Source of the DNA: Pseudoalteromonas shioyasakiensis
GTDB lineage: Bacteria > Pseudomonadota > Gammaproteobacteria > Enterobacterales > Alteromonadaceae
Assembly (NCBI GenBank): GCA_013391845.1
Contig: CP058414.1
Span: 3,458,501 to 3,522,500 of the forward strand
Length of the DNA stretch: 64,000 nt
Direction of reading: 5' to 3'
A program made the translations under genes and the position numbers. Below are positions 35,812-46,174 of the stretch, in pieces. Position 1 is the stretch's first letter; every line of letters begins with the position of its first letter. The notes under the pieces are model-generated. The model saw only the letters and a program-made list of their open reading frames with translations, was not told where the DNA came from and ran no database searches.

Positions 35812-37563
35812 ATGGCCGGAAAGATCCCTCGACAATTTATAGATGATTTACTCGCTCGCACAGATATTGTTGAGTTAATTGATTCGAGAGTTGGCCTCAA
35901 AAAAGCGGGTAAAGACTACCAAGCCTGTTGCCCTTTCCATAACGAAAAGTCACCTTCTTTTACCGTTTCTCAAGATAAACAGTTTTACCACTGCTTTGGT
36001 TGTGGTGCGAATGGCAATGCAATTTCGTTTGTTATGGAATACGACAAATTAGAGTTTGTTGATGCTATTGAAGAATTAGCAAGTATGCTCAATTTAGACG
36101 TACCTCGCGAACAAGGCACAAGCTCAGGCCCGCAACGCACCGCAGAACAAAAGCGCTCTGATTACGATTTAATGTTGCATGCTGCTCGCTTTTATCAACA
36201 TCAATTAAAGCATCATGCCAACTCAAAAACGGTTATCGACTATATTAAAGGTCGTGGTTTAAGCGGTGAAACAGCGAAAAAGTTTATGATTGGTTATGCA
36301 CCTAGTGAATGGGAAGCACTCTGCCAACAACTTGGCCGCAACAAAGAACAAAAAGAACAACTTGTTGAGTTAAAGCTTGCCTCTGAAAAGTCGCCTGGTC
36401 GCCAATTTGACTTCTTCCGTGACCGACTCATGTTCCCTATTCGCGATAAACGCGGTCGGGTGATTGCGTTTGGTGGCCGTGTTATGCAAGCGGATCAAGG
36501 TCCAAAATACCTCAACTCACCAGAAACGCGTATTTTCCATAAAGGCTTTGAACTTTATGGTTTATACGAAGCAAAGCAAGCACATAAAAAACTTGAACAT
36601 ATTTTAATTGTTGAAGGTTATATGGATGTTGTTGCTTTAGCTGAGCAAGGCATCGAGTATGCCGTTGCAGCCCTTGGCACTGCAACTACCGCAGAGCATA
36701 TGCACACTTTATTTAGAACTACAGATAAAGTAGTTTGCTGCTACGATGGTGACCGTGCTGGCCGCGATGCTGCTTGGCGTGCTCTGGAGAATGCGCTTCC
36801 TTATCTTGCAGATGGCAAATCATTAAAGTTTGTGTTTTTACCAGACGGTGAAGACCCCGATTCACTGGTACAAAAAGAAGGTAAAGACGCTTTTGAAGCA
36901 AGGTTAAAGGAAGCCGATGATTTTACCAAGGTGCTGTTTAATAAGCTCAGCCAAGAGATTGACCTTACACAAGATGCAGGTAAAGCAAAGCTACTTAGTG
37001 ATGCCCTGCCGTTGATTGAAAAAATTCCCAGTGATTTTTACCAAGAAAATATATTGGAACATCTTGGCCGCTTAATAGGTCGAACAAGAGAGCAATTAAA
37101 TAATCGCGTTAAATCACCAAAGCAACAGCACGCTATTGAACGTAAATTTAAAATAACGCCGATGCGCCAAGCGATTGGTATTTTATTGCAACACCCAAGC
37201 TTGGCGACCAGCATAGCTTATATGCCGGAATTGGCAGAAATGAAAATAGCTGGTATTGAGCTGTTTTTGCGGATACAGCACTTAGCGCTAGAGCGTGAAG
37301 GCATAACGACAGCACAAATTTTAGAGTCATTTCGCGATACCGCCGAATATGACGCGCTGGTTAAATTAGCAACTTGGCAGCACCAAATAAATGACGATCG
37401 TTTAGAGACTGTTTTTAAAAATACTTTTAAATTTATTGAAGACCAGTGTTTAAATTATCGACTAGAGACCCTATTAATAAAAGACAAGACCCAAGGCTTA
37501 AGCAGTGAAGAAAGGCTAGAATGCCACTTACTGACGCAAGCGTTAAAAGGCAGCAACAGCTAG
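35812..37563 (+). CDS. dnaG: DNA primase DnaG
   Basis: A 583-residue primase (E. coli 581). The N-terminal zinc finger has C40, H43, C61 and C64 (CCPFHNEKSPSF, HCFGCGANG); the TOPRIM core has VEGYMDV and DGDRAGRDAA; the C-terminal domain binds DnaB. It makes RNA primers for lagging-strand DNA synthesis. The frame is open 18 codons upstream (to 35758) but MAGKIPRQFI is the conserved start, so 35812 is chosen. Confidence 0.97.
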   Translation: MAGKIPRQFIDDLLARTDIVELIDSRVGLKKAGKDYQACCPFHNEKSPSFTVSQDKQFYHCFGCGANGNAISFVMEYDKLEFVDAIEELASMLNLDVPREQGTSSGPQRTAEQKRSDYDLMLHAARFYQHQLKHHANSKTVIDYIKGRGLSGETAKKFMIGYAPSEWEALCQQLGRNKEQKEQLVELKLASEKSPGRQFDFFRDRLMFPIRDKRGRVIAFGGRVMQADQGPKYLNSPETRIFHKGFELYGLYEAKQAHKKLEHILIVEGYMDVVALAEQGIEYAVAALGTATTAEHMHTLFRTTDKVVCCYDGDRAGRDAAWRALENALPYLADGKSLKFVFLPDGEDPDSLVQKEGKDAFEARLKEADDFTKVLFNKLSQEIDLTQDAGKAKLLSDALPLIEKIPSDFYQENILEHLGRLIGRTREQLNNRVKSPKQQHAIERKFKITPMRQAIGILLQHPSLATSIAYMPELAEMKIAGIELFLRIQHLALEREGITTAQILESFRDTAEYDALVKLATWQHQINDDRLETVFKNTFKFIEDQCLNYRLETLLIKDKTQGLSSEERLECHLLTQALKGSNS

Positions 37564-37686
37564 TCAGAATTGAATAATGCTGTTATACTGTGCTATTCAC
37601 TGCGTCTAGTTAGTTTTCGTGTCGCTTAATTAATAAGCGAGCTGGCGCCTGTTGTATCAACTTTCAGAGTGGAAGAATAAATCTCT

Positions 37687-39540
37687 ATGGATCCAACTCC
37701 TCAGTCACAATTAAAGCTTCTGATTCAAAAAGGTAAAGAGCAAGGTTATTTAACTTTTGCAGAAGTTAATGATCACCTTCCACAAGACATTATCGACTCA
37801 GATCAGGTAGAAGATATCATTAGCATGATTAATGATATGGGTATCAAGGTAAGTGAAAACGCGCCTGATGCCGATGAATTAATGATGCAAGAAACAACGA
37901 CAGACGAAGACGCAGCAGAAGCCGCGGCAGCTGCACTTGCGACTGTAGAAAAAGAGATCGGTCGAACAACTGACCCTGTACGTATGTATATGCGTGAAAT
38001 GGGTACTGTTGAACTTCTTACGCGTGAGGGCGAAATCGTAATCGCTAAGCGTATTGAGGAAGGTATTAACCAAGTACAGATTTCAGTTGCTGAATACCCA
38101 GAAGCAATTACCTATCTACTAGAGCAATGGGACAAGTTTGAAGCAGAAGAAATGCGCTTAAGCGACATTATTTCTGGTTTCTTTGACCCTAACAATGAAG
38201 ATGAATCACAAATCTCTGCAACACACATCGGTTCTGAGTTAAACGAAGAGCAACTCGACGACGAAGACGACGAAGAGGATGATGATGAAGACAGTGATGA
38301 CGATGACGATAGTGATGGCGATACAGGCCCTGATCCTGAAGAAGCGCGTATTCACTTCGAAAATTTACGTGAGCTTTATAACAAAGCACGCGATACGTTC
38401 GAAGAAAAAGGTCGCTCACATCCTGATTCACAGGAAGCTATTACAGAAATCGGCGAACTATTTAAAACATTTAAATTAGTGCCAAAACAGTTTGACCGCA
38501 TGGTTAATAACATGCGTGAAATGATGGACCGCGTTCGTGTACAAGAGCGTATTATCATGAAGCAAGCTGTACAAATTGCTAAGTTACCGAAAAAGAACTT
38601 CATCAAGCACTTTGCAAACAACGAAACAGATGCTAGCTGGATTGACCTTGAGATTGCTGCAAATGAGAAATACTCTGTAGCTCTTGAAGAAGTTAAACCA
38701 GAAATCATTCGTTGCATCAGCAAACTAAGTGCAATTGAAGAAAGCACGGGTCTTAGCATCGAACGAATTAAAGACATCAACCGTCGTATGAGTATTGGTG
38801 AGGCGAAAGCTCGCCGTGCGAAGAAAGAAATGGTTGAAGCGAACTTACGTCTTGTAATTTCAATTGCGAAAAAATACACCAACCGTGGTTTACAGTTCTT
38901 AGACCTTATCCAAGAAGGTAACATTGGTCTAATGAAAGCGGTTGATAAGTTCGAATACCGCCGTGGTTATAAGTTCTCAACTTATGCAACATGGTGGATC
39001 CGTCAAGCAATTACGCGTTCGATTGCTGACCAAGCACGTACCATCCGTATTCCTGTGCACATGATTGAGACGATCAACAAGTTAAACCGTATCTCTCGTC
39101 AAATGCTACAAGAGATGGGGCGTGAGCCGAGCCCAGAAGAATTAGCTGAGCGTATGTTAATGCCTGAAGACAAGATCCGTAAGGTACTTAAAATCGCTAA
39201 AGAGCCAATTTCAATGGAAACGCCAATCGGTGATGATGAAGATTCGCACTTAGGTGACTTCATTGAAGATACCACTATAGATTCACCTATTGATTCTGCA
39301 ACAATGGAATCATTACGTGGCGCTACAAACGACGTATTAGCAGGCTTAACAGCACGTGAAGCTAAAGTACTGCGTATGCGCTTTGGTATCGACATGAACA
39401 CTGATCATACATTAGAGGAAGTTGGTAAGCAGTTTGACGTAACACGTGAGCGTATTCGTCAAATCGAAGCGAAAGCGTTACGTAAATTACGTCACCCTTC
39501 TCGCTCTGACTTACTGAAAAGCTTCTTAGATGCTAAGTAA
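37687..39540 (+). CDS. rpoD: RNA polymerase primary sigma factor RpoD (sigma-70)
   Basis: A 617-residue sigma-70 (E. coli 613). Region 1.1 is at the N-terminus, an Asp/Glu run lies in the non-conserved region (DNA about 38250-38330), region 2 holds [41 protein letters not shown] (DNA about 38895-39015), and region 4.2 is [27 protein letters not shown]. It ends in a strong terminator. dnaG upstream and rpsU make the classic macromolecular synthesis operon. A -10-like TGTTATACT lies upstream at about 37583, but no clear -35 is seen. Confidence 0.99.
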   Translation: MDPTPQSQLKLLIQKGKEQGYLTFAEVNDHLPQDIIDSDQVEDIISMINDMGIKVSENAPDADELMMQETTTDEDAAEAAAAALATVEKEIGRTTDPVRMYMREMGTVELLTREGEIVIAKRIEEGINQVQISVAEYPEAITYLLEQWDKFEAEEMRLSDIISGFFDPNNEDESQISATHIGSELNEEQLDDEDDEEDDDEDSDDDDDSDGDTGPDPEEARIHFENLRELYNKARDTFEEKGRSHPDSQEAITEIGELFKTFKLVPKQFDRMVNNMREMMDRVRVQERIIMKQAVQIAKLPKKNFIKHFANNETDASWIDLEIAANEKYSVALEEVKPEIIRCISKLSAIEESTGLSIERIKDINRRMSIGEAKARRAKKEMVEANLRLVISIAKKYTNRGLQFLDLIQEGNIGLMKAVDKFEYRRGYKFSTYATWWIRQAITRSIADQARTIRIPVHMIETINKLNRISRQMLQEMGREPSPEELAERMLMPEDKIRKVLKIAKEPISMETPIGDDEDSHLGDFIEDTTIDSPIDSATMESLRGATNDVLAGLTAREAKVLRMRFGIDMNTDHTLEEVGKQFDVTRERIRQIEAKALRKLRHPSRSDLLKSFLDAK

Positions 39541-39560
39541 TTTAGTATCGCATTTTTAAC

Positions 39561-39588
39561 TAAAAGGCCGCTGTTGCGGCCTTTTTTC
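39561..39588 (+). terminator. Intrinsic terminator after rpoD
   Basis: AAAGGCCGC / GCGGCCTTT (39563-39571, 39576-39584), loop TGTT, then a T-run; ends the rpsU-rpoD operon. Confidence 0.88.
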
Positions 39589-39604
39589 TATTCGAGAGAT
39601 ATTC

Positions 39605-40486
39605 ATGGCTTGGATCCAAATTCGTATCAATGCAAACGCTGACAACGCAGAATTAATCAGCGACTTATTAATGGACACTGGCAGTGCCTCAGTGACCTAT
39701 GTTGACGCCAAAGATACCCCTATTTATGAGCCAAAGCTTGGCACAGTTCAACTATGGGCTGATACCACTGTCATTGGCCTTTATGACGCAAACCACGATA
39801 TGGACAGCGTTGTAGAGACTCTAAAAGCTGAAGCAACACTCGCCGATAAACTTGTTTATAAGATTGAACAGCTTGAAGATAAGGATTGGGAACGAGAGTG
39901 GATGGATAACTTCCACCCAATTCAATTTGGTGAACGCTTATGGATCTGTCCAAGCTGGCGTGATATTCCAGATCCTAATGCTGTTAATGTATTACTCGAT
40001 CCTGGTCTTGCTTTTGGTACGGGTACCCATGCAACCACGGCGCTTTGTTTAAAATGGCTAGAAAGCCAAGATTTAACAGGTAAAACCGTTGTCGATTTTG
40101 GTTGTGGCTCGGGTATTTTAGGAATAGCGGCAATCAAATTAGGTGCTGAGCGCATGATTGGTATCGATATTGATCCACAAGCCCTTGAGGCAAGCCGCGA
40201 TAATGCAAAACGTAATGGTGTTGCAGATAAACTTGAAGTGTATTTACCTGAAGATCAGCCAGAGTTCACAGCCGATATTGTGGTTGCAAACATTCTAGCT
40301 CAACCACTTCGCGAACTACATGAAGTGATCTTAGGCCTTTTAAAACCGAATGGTAAAATTGCTATGTCAGGTATTTTAGAAGAGCAAGCTCAGTCTGTTG
40401 CCGACGTTTATGCCCCATTTTTAGTCCTTGATGAAGTGGCTGCTGAGGGGGAATGGACCCGAGTAAGCGGCATAAAGAAAGCCTAA
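39605..40486 (+). CDS. prmA: Ribosomal protein L11 methyltransferase PrmA
   Basis: A 293-residue methyltransferase (E. coli 293). SAM-binding fold [15 protein letters not shown] and [10 protein letters not shown] match PrmA, with the N-terminal L11-binding domain before them ([30 protein letters not shown]). It trimethylates ribosomal protein uL11. It is followed by a strong terminator. Confidence 0.96.
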   Translation: MAWIQIRINANADNAELISDLLMDTGSASVTYVDAKDTPIYEPKLGTVQLWADTTVIGLYDANHDMDSVVETLKAEATLADKLVYKIEQLEDKDWEREWMDNFHPIQFGERLWICPSWRDIPDPNAVNVLLDPGLAFGTGTHATTALCLKWLESQDLTGKTVVDFGCGSGILGIAAIKLGAERMIGIDIDPQALEASRDNAKRNGVADKLEVYLPEDQPEFTADIVVANILAQPLRELHEVILGLLKPNGKIAMSGILEEQAQSVADVYAPFLVLDEVAAEGEWTRVSGIKKA

Positions 40487-40516
40487 ACAGCCCTAGAGCA
40501 TTTACTCAAACATAAT

Positions 40517-40554
40517 AGGTAAAGCCAGTATTTAACAGGCTTTACCTTATTTTT
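40517..40554 (+). terminator. Intrinsic terminator after prmA
   Basis: A perfect 10-bp stem AGGTAAAGCC / GGCTTTACCT (40517-40526, 40538-40547) with an 11-base loop, then TATTTTT. It separates prmA from dusB-fis. Confidence 0.85.
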
Positions 40555-40694
40555 ACAGTTAGTAGTTTCTCACTTTTTAGTGAGTAAAAATTTTTCTGTT
40601 CAAATAACAAACAAATCAACCTACCCGTCAAACTGTTATCAAAAGTCAATACGAAAAGGGCAAAAAAAAGTCACTTTTGTTCAATTTATAGCCT

Positions 40695-40730
40695 TTGATT
40701 TTTGCTAAAAAAGCCGTAAACTTAGCGCCC
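40695..40730 (+). promoter_or_regulatory. dusB-fis promoter with GC-rich discriminator
   Basis: TTGATT (40695-40700), a 16-base spacer, TAAACT (40717-40722), followed by TAGCGCCCC. In E. coli the dusB-fis promoter is strongly growth-rate and stringent controlled and depends on a GC-rich stretch after the -10; this layout fits. Confidence 0.6.
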
Positions 40731-40756
40731 CTTGAAAAGAGGCCAATTGAATAACA

Positions 40757-41728
40757 GTGCGTATCGGTTCATACCAACTTGAGAACAACGTAATTGTCGC
40801 GCCAATGGCAGGCATTACAGACAGACCATTTAGACAACTTTGCCGTCGCTTAGGTGCTGGCCTTGCTGTTTCTGAAATGCTCTCGTCAAACCCGAAAGTA
40901 TGGAAAACCGAAAAATCGATGAACCGTATGGATCACAGCGGTGAGTCGGGAATTCGCTCGGTGCAAATCGCCGGTGCCGATCCTGAGCTTATGGCGCAGG
41001 CAGCACAATTCAATGTCAGCAATGGTGCACAGATCATAGATATCAATATGGGGTGCCCGGCTAAAAAAGTGAATAAGAAACTCGCAGGCTCTGCCTTATT
41101 ACAGTTTCCTGAATTAGTACAAGAGATACTCGATGCCGTTGTTAATGCTGTCGATGTCCCTGTCACTTTAAAAATCCGTACCGGATGGGATCAGGATAAC
41201 CGTAATGGTGTCGAGATTGCGAGAATAGCTGAACGTTATGGCATTGCCTCACTTGCAGTACATGGACGAACACGTGCATGTATGTATAAAGGTGAAGCAG
41301 AGTACGCCACAATTAGGGATATTAAACGTTCAGTGTCTATCCCTGTCGTTGCCAATGGTGATATTACTTCACCAGAAAAAGCAAAGCAGGTTTTGGATTA
41401 TACGGGTGCAGATGCCATTATGATTGGTCGAGCCGCCCAAGGTCGCCCTTGGATTTTTAGGGAGATAGACCACTATTTGCGAACTGGAGAACATTTGCCA
41501 GCACCTGAAATTTCAGAAGTGCGTAGCATTTTGATGGAGCATTTAGACAATCTTCATCAGTTTTACGGGGAGCCAATGGGAGCGCGTATCGCTCGAAAGC
41601 ATGTATCTTGGTATTTGCAAACCCATGACAGTGACGGTCAGTTTAGGCGAGTATTTAATGCGTTAGATAACCCACAGGCACAAGTCGACGCATTAGAAGA
41701 ATACTTTAAAACACTAGCAGCTAACTAA
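40757..41728 (+). CDS. dusB: tRNA-dihydrouridine synthase DusB
   Basis: A 323-residue flavoprotein (E. coli 321). [19 protein letters not shown] at the N-terminus, NMGCPAKKV with the active-site Cys, and HGRTR. It reduces uridines in the D-loop of tRNAs using FMN and NADPH. The start is a GTG at 40757. It is the upstream gene of the dusB-fis operon; fis follows 21 bases later. Confidence 0.97.
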   Translation: MRIGSYQLENNVIVAPMAGITDRPFRQLCRRLGAGLAVSEMLSSNPKVWKTEKSMNRMDHSGESGIRSVQIAGADPELMAQAAQFNVSNGAQIIDINMGCPAKKVNKKLAGSALLQFPELVQEILDAVVNAVDVPVTLKIRTGWDQDNRNGVEIARIAERYGIASLAVHGRTRACMYKGEAEYATIRDIKRSVSIPVVANGDITSPEKAKQVLDYTGADAIMIGRAAQGRPWIFREIDHYLRTGEHLPAPEISEVRSILMEHLDNLHQFYGEPMGARIARKHVSWYLQTHDSDGQFRRVFNALDNPQAQVDALEEYFKTLAAN

Positions 41729-41749
41729 GAAAGAAAGAGACATATAACG

Positions 41750-42040
41750 ATGTTCGAACAAAACGTGACTTCTCCATTTATCACAAACCCTCATGTACAG
41801 TCACACGAGAAACCACAGCCGTTGCGTGATGCAGTGAAAAAAGCTGTTCATCACTACTTAAAGCAACTTAATGGTCAAGACGTACAAGACGTATACGACC
41901 TTGTTCTTTCTGAGCTAGAAGCACCATTACTTGAAGAAGTAATGACGTACACGCGTGGTAACCAAACTCGTGCTGCAATCTTACTAGGTATCAACCGTGG
42001 TACTTTACGTAAGAAGCTTAAAAAATACGGCATGAACTAA
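41750..42040 (+). CDS. fis: DNA-binding protein Fis
   Basis: A 96-residue protein with the conserved Fis C-terminus: [18 protein letters not shown] helix-turn-helix and KKYGMN. It bends DNA and controls rRNA and tRNA promoters, recombination and growth-phase genes. It follows dusB and is followed by a terminator. Fis binding sites in the window are not identifiable by eye. Confidence 0.99.
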   Translation: MFEQNVTSPFITNPHVQSHEKPQPLRDAVKKAVHHYLKQLNGQDVQDVYDLVLSELEAPLLEEVMTYTRGNQTRAAILLGINRGTLRKKLKKYGMN

Positions 42041-42127
42041 TACTGGTTATTGAAACCGTAATCATTCTAACGAGCTATCGTTATAATTGCTTACAGCTTC
42101 ATAGTAACTGGTAATAAGTTATTTGAA

Positions 42128-42153
42128 AAAAGCACCTTAGGGTGCTTTTTTTA
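42128..42153 (+). terminator. Intrinsic terminator after fis
   Basis: AAAAGCACC / GGTGCTTTT (42128-42136, 42141-42149), loop TTAG, T-run; ends dusB-fis. Confidence 0.85.
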
Positions 42154-42268
42154 TAGCTGTTAAAAACTATGCAAAATCCTCACGCTTTAAACGTCGTTTT
42201 TTAAAGCAGATTCAGTTAAAATACCGCCTTTCTAAGCTAGCTCAAACATTGAGGTAATCAAAACTACA

Positions 42269-43855
42269 ATGGATACACATCGTCCAATTCGTCGCGCACT
42301 ATTAAGTGTGTCAGATAAAACCGGTATCGTTGAATTTGCTCGCGCTCTTGAAGCACAAGGCGTGGATATTTTATCAACTGGCGGTACTTGCAAATTACTT
42401 GCTGATAACGGCATCAAAGTCACTGAAGTATCTGACCATACTGGTCACCCTGAGATCATGGATGGTCGCGTAAAAACACTTCATCCAAAAATTCACGGCG
42501 GCATCCTAGCGCGTCGCGGTCAAGATGAAGACGTAATGAACGAGAATAACATCTCTGCTATCGATATCGTTGTAGTTAACTTATACCCCTTCGCAAACAC
42601 TGTTGCGAAAGAAGACTGCAGCCTAGAAGATGCGATTGAAAACATTGATATCGGTGGTCCAACTATGGTTCGCGCTGCAGCGAAAAACCATAAAGACGTA
42701 ACTATCGTAGTTAATGCAAAAGATTACGACCGTGTAATCAGCGAAATGCAAAGCAACAATGGTTCAACAACGTATAAAACGCGTTTTGATCTAGCTATTG
42801 CCGCTTACGAGCACACAGCTCAGTACGATGGCATGATTGCAAATTACTTCGGCAAAATGGTTCCTGACTATACAGAGGAAGCTGCTGAAGAGACTAAGTT
42901 CCCACGCACTATCAACATGCAGTTCACTAAGAAGCAAGATATGCGCTACGGTGAGAACTCACACCAAGACGCTGCTTTTTATGTTGAAAACGACTTAACT
43001 GAAGCATCTGTTGCAACTGCGGTTCAACTGCAAGGTAAAGCACTTTCTTATAACAATATTGCTGATACTGACGCAGCATTAGAGTGTGTAAAAGAATTCG
43101 ACGTACCAGCGTGTGTTATCGTAAAACATGCGAACCCTTGTGGTGTGTCAATTGGTGACAACATTCTTGAAGCCTATGATCGCGCATTCAAAACTGACCC
43201 TACATCAGCATTTGGTGGCATCATCGCATTCAACAAAGAACTTGATGCAGACACTGCTGAAGCGATTGTTTCTCGTCAATTCGTTGAAGTTATCATTGCA
43301 CCTAAAGTATCTGAAGCAGCTGCACAAATCGTATCTGCTAAGCAAAACTTACGCTTATTAGAATGTGGTGAATGGTCTGGTAATGCAACGGGTCACGATA
43401 TCAAGCGCGTTAATGGCGGTATTTTAGTTCAAGACCGTGATCTAGGCATGGTAACGCAAGGCGACCTTAAAGTTGTATCTAAGCGTCAACCAACTGAGCA
43501 AGAATTAAAAGATCTATTATTCTGCTGGAAAGTAGCTAAATTCGTTAAGTCTAACGCGATTGTATATGCTCGTGACGGTATGACTATCGGTGTAGGCGCA
43601 GGCCAAATGAGCCGTGTTTACTCAGCGAAAATTGCAGGTATCAAAGCAGCTGACGAAAACCTTGAAGTAAAAGGTTCTGTTATGGCATCTGATGCATTCT
43701 TCCCATTCCGTGACGGTATTGATGCAGCTGCAGAGGCTGGCATCACTGCTGTTATCCAACCAGGTGGTTCAATGCGCGATGAAGAAGTTATCGCTGCAGC
43801 TGACGAAGCTGGTATGGCAATGGTATTTACAGGTATGCGCCATTTCCGCCACTAA
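42269..43855 (+). CDS. purH: Bifunctional AICAR transformylase / IMP cyclohydrolase PurH
   Basis: A 528-residue bifunctional enzyme (E. coli 529). The IMP cyclohydrolase part lies at the N-terminus ([33 protein letters not shown]) and the AICAR transformylase part follows ([37 protein letters not shown]). It carries out the last two steps of IMP synthesis. An inverted repeat lies 75 bases upstream. It ends in a strong terminator. Confidence 0.98.
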   Translation: MDTHRPIRRALLSVSDKTGIVEFARALEAQGVDILSTGGTCKLLADNGIKVTEVSDHTGHPEIMDGRVKTLHPKIHGGILARRGQDEDVMNENNISAIDIVVVNLYPFANTVAKEDCSLEDAIENIDIGGPTMVRAAAKNHKDVTIVVNAKDYDRVISEMQSNNGSTTYKTRFDLAIAAYEHTAQYDGMIANYFGKMVPDYTEEAAEETKFPRTINMQFTKKQDMRYGENSHQDAAFYVENDLTEASVATAVQLQGKALSYNNIADTDAALECVKEFDVPACVIVKHANPCGVSIGDNILEAYDRAFKTDPTSAFGGIIAFNKELDADTAEAIVSRQFVEVIIAPKVSEAAAQIVSAKQNLRLLECGEWSGNATGHDIKRVNGGILVQDRDLGMVTQGDLKVVSKRQPTEQELKDLLFCWKVAKFVKSNAIVYARDGMTIGVGAGQMSRVYSAKIAGIKAADENLEVKGSVMASDAFFPFRDGIDAAAEAGITAVIQPGGSMRDEEVIAAADEAGMAMVFTGMRHFRH

Positions 43856-43861
43856 TCACAT

Positions 43862-43893
43862 AAAGGGTTAAGCAAATAGCTTAACCCTTTTTG
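43862..43893 (+). terminator. Intrinsic terminator after purH
   Basis: A perfect 12-bp stem AAAGGGTTAAGC / GCTTAACCCTTT (43862-43873, 43879-43890), loop AAATA, then T-run. Confidence 0.9.
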
Positions 43894-43957
43894 TTTGCCA
43901 CAAATTCACGTATTCTGATTAATAATAATAATTACCCATATAATGAAGGAACAGATG

Positions 43958-44779
43958 ATGAAATTTGCCGTAAAATCGTTACTCGTTGCCAGCCTTGCGC
44001 TAACATCAGCACAGGCACTAAGCCACGCCCATGAATCAGCGCTTACAAATGCTGTGCAATCAAGCGAACGTGATGCTGAAAATAGCGCACGTGATAAATA
44101 TCGCCATCCAGTTGAAACACTTGAGTTCTTTGGCTTTAAGCCAAACATGACAGTTGTTGAAATTGCTCCAGGCGGTGGATGGTATAGCGAAATCCTTGCA
44201 CCAGCCGTAAAAGGTCATGGTGTTTACTACGCGGCACATTTCCCAGCAGATTCTGAAGTGGGTTATTACCAACGTTCATTAGCTGGTTTCAAGAAAAAGA
44301 TGAGCGATGACGCGCGCTTCAGTGAAGTTAAACTGACTGAATTTGCGCCAGTGACACATCTTGATATTGCACCAGCGGATAGCGCTGATCTTGTCTTAAC
44401 ATTCAGAAATGTCCACAACTGGTACATGGGTAAAGATAAAGAAGGCGCGTTAAGTGCATTTAAAGCATTTTATAAAGCACTTAAGCCAGGCGGCACTTTA
44501 GGTGTGGTTGAACACCGCCTACCTGAGTCTCGCAGCGATGAAGATCAGAAATCATCAGGTTATATGAAGCAAAGCTATGTAATTGAAATTGCAAAGCAAG
44601 CTGGCTTTGAACTAGTGGCAAGCAGTGACATTAATGCAAACCCTCTTGATACAGCTGATCACCCTAAAGGGGTATGGACACTACCACCACGTTTAGCACT
44701 TGACGAAAAAGACGCTGCTAAATATAAAGCGATTGGTGAAAGTGACCGTATGACGCTGAAGTTTAAAAAACCGCTATAA
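43958..44779 (+). CDS. Exported class I SAM-dependent methyltransferase-like protein
   Basis: A 273-residue protein with an N-terminal signal peptide (MKFAVKSLLVASLALTSAQALSHA) and then a class I methyltransferase fold: EIAPGGGWYSEILAPAV, VLTFRNVHNW and LKPGGTLGVVEHR. Such signal-bearing methyltransferase-like proteins are a known but little-understood group. SAM is not usually found in the periplasm, so activity is uncertain. AAGGA fixes the start at 43958 (or 43955). It lies between purH, behind a terminator, and purD 15 bases downstream, so it may be co-transcribed with purD. Confidence 0.82.
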   Translation: MKFAVKSLLVASLALTSAQALSHAHESALTNAVQSSERDAENSARDKYRHPVETLEFFGFKPNMTVVEIAPGGGWYSEILAPAVKGHGVYYAAHFPADSEVGYYQRSLAGFKKKMSDDARFSEVKLTEFAPVTHLDIAPADSADLVLTFRNVHNWYMGKDKEGALSAFKAFYKALKPGGTLGVVEHRLPESRSDEDQKSSGYMKQSYVIEIAKQAGFELVASSDINANPLDTADHPKGVWTLPPRLALDEKDAAKYKAIGESDRMTLKFKKPL

Positions 44780-44794
44780 ATAGGATTATACGCC

Positions 44795-46081
44795 ATGAAT
44801 GTACTTGTCATCGGCAGTGGCGGCCGCGAACACGCTCTTGCGTTTAAGGCTGCACAAAATACTAAAGTAAACACCGTTTTCGTCGCTCCAGGTAACGCAG
44901 GTACTGCACTTGAGCCAAAACTTGAAAACGTTGCTATTAATGTTGAAGACTTAGCAGGTTTAGTTACTTTTGCTAAAGAAAACAACGTTGAGTTAACCAT
45001 TGTTGGCCCTGAAGTACCTCTTGTTTTAGGTGTGGTTGATACATTCCGTGAAAACGGTTTGGCTATCTTCGGCCCAACAGCAGGTGCTGCACAATTAGAA
45101 GGCTCTAAGTCGTTCACTAAAGACTTCTTAGCACGTCACGACATTCCAACAGCGGATTATCAAACATTTGAACAAATCGAACCTGCGCTTGCATACCTAA
45201 AAGAAAAAGGTGCGCCAATTGTTGTTAAAGCTGATGGCTTAGCAGCGGGTAAAGGCGTTATCGTTGCGATGACTGAACTTGAAGCTGAAGAAGCTATTCG
45301 CGATATGCTTGCAGGCAACAGCTTTGGTGAAGCTGGTAGCCGTGTGGTTATCGAAGAGTTCTTAGAAGGCGAAGAAGCATCTTTCATCGTGATGGTTGAT
45401 GGCAAAAACGTGTTGCCATTTGCAACTAGCCAAGACCACAAACGTGCTTACAATGGTGACCAAGGTCCAAACACTGGCGGCATGGGTGCATACTCACCTG
45501 CACCAGTGGTTACAGATGAAATTCACCAGCGCATTATGAATGAAGTGATCAACCCGACAGTTGAAGGCATGGCAAAAGAAGGCCACCCTTACACTGGCTT
45601 CTTATACGCTGGTTTAATGATCACCGCTGATGGCACTCCAAAAGTGATTGAATACAACTGTCGTTTTGGCGATCCAGAAACACAACCTATGATGCTTCGT
45701 CTTAAGTCTGACCTTGTTGAGCTTATCGAAGCGGCTAACCGTGAAGAACTTGATAAAACCGATATCGAGTTCGATCCGCGCGCAGCTGTAGGTATTGTAC
45801 TAGCAGCAAAAGGCTACCCAGATAGCTACCCGAAAGGTGACACTATCAACGGCTTACAAGTTACTTATCCTGAAGGTGAAAAAGTATTCCACGCAGGCAC
45901 TAAGCAAGACGGCGAAAATGTTGTTACGGCTGGCGGTCGTGTGCTTTGTGCTACAGCGCTTGGCAACACAGTTACTGAAGCGCAACAACGTGCTTATAAA
46001 CTAGTTGATGAAATCAGCTGGGAAGGCATGGAATATCGTACAGATATCGCTTACCGTGCAATTGCTCGCGAACAGAATTAA
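44795..46081 (+). CDS. purD: Phosphoribosylamine-glycine ligase PurD
   Basis: A 428-residue ATP-grasp enzyme (E. coli 429). MNVLVIGSGGREHALAFK, FGPTAGAAQLEGSK, VVKADGLAAGKGV, YNCRFGDPETQ. It joins phosphoribosylamine and glycine to make GAR in purine synthesis. In E. coli it is in the purHD operon; here a methyltransferase and a terminator separate it from purH. Ends in a strong terminator. Confidence 0.98.
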   Translation: MNVLVIGSGGREHALAFKAAQNTKVNTVFVAPGNAGTALEPKLENVAINVEDLAGLVTFAKENNVELTIVGPEVPLVLGVVDTFRENGLAIFGPTAGAAQLEGSKSFTKDFLARHDIPTADYQTFEQIEPALAYLKEKGAPIVVKADGLAAGKGVIVAMTELEAEEAIRDMLAGNSFGEAGSRVVIEEFLEGEEASFIVMVDGKNVLPFATSQDHKRAYNGDQGPNTGGMGAYSPAPVVTDEIHQRIMNEVINPTVEGMAKEGHPYTGFLYAGLMITADGTPKVIEYNCRFGDPETQPMMLRLKSDLVELIEAANREELDKTDIEFDPRAAVGIVLAAKGYPDSYPKGDTINGLQVTYPEGEKVFHAGTKQDGENVVTAGGRVLCATALGNTVTEAQQRAYKLVDEISWEGMEYRTDIAYRAIAREQN

Positions 46082-46104
46082 GGTCAAACCAGTCTAATTC
46101 TAAT

Positions 46105-46130
46105 AAAGCGCAGTTTATCTGCGCTTTTTT
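46105..46130 (+). terminator. Intrinsic terminator after purD
   Basis: AAAGCGCAG / CTGCGCTTT (46105-46113, 46119-46127), loop TTTAT, T-run. Confidence 0.85.
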
Positions 46131-46174
46131 AATGCTACACTAATAAGAATATTTACCTAGATAAAGAACTAATT

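Noticed and set aside
37571..37600. Promoter for rpoD alone with TATACT at -10
   Set aside because: The -10 is good, but the -35 is weak and cannot be placed at 16-18 bases, so I do not list it as a feature.
38189..39401. Several minus-strand ORFs inside rpoD
   Set aside because: Antisense shadows of a strongly conserved gene; no start signals.
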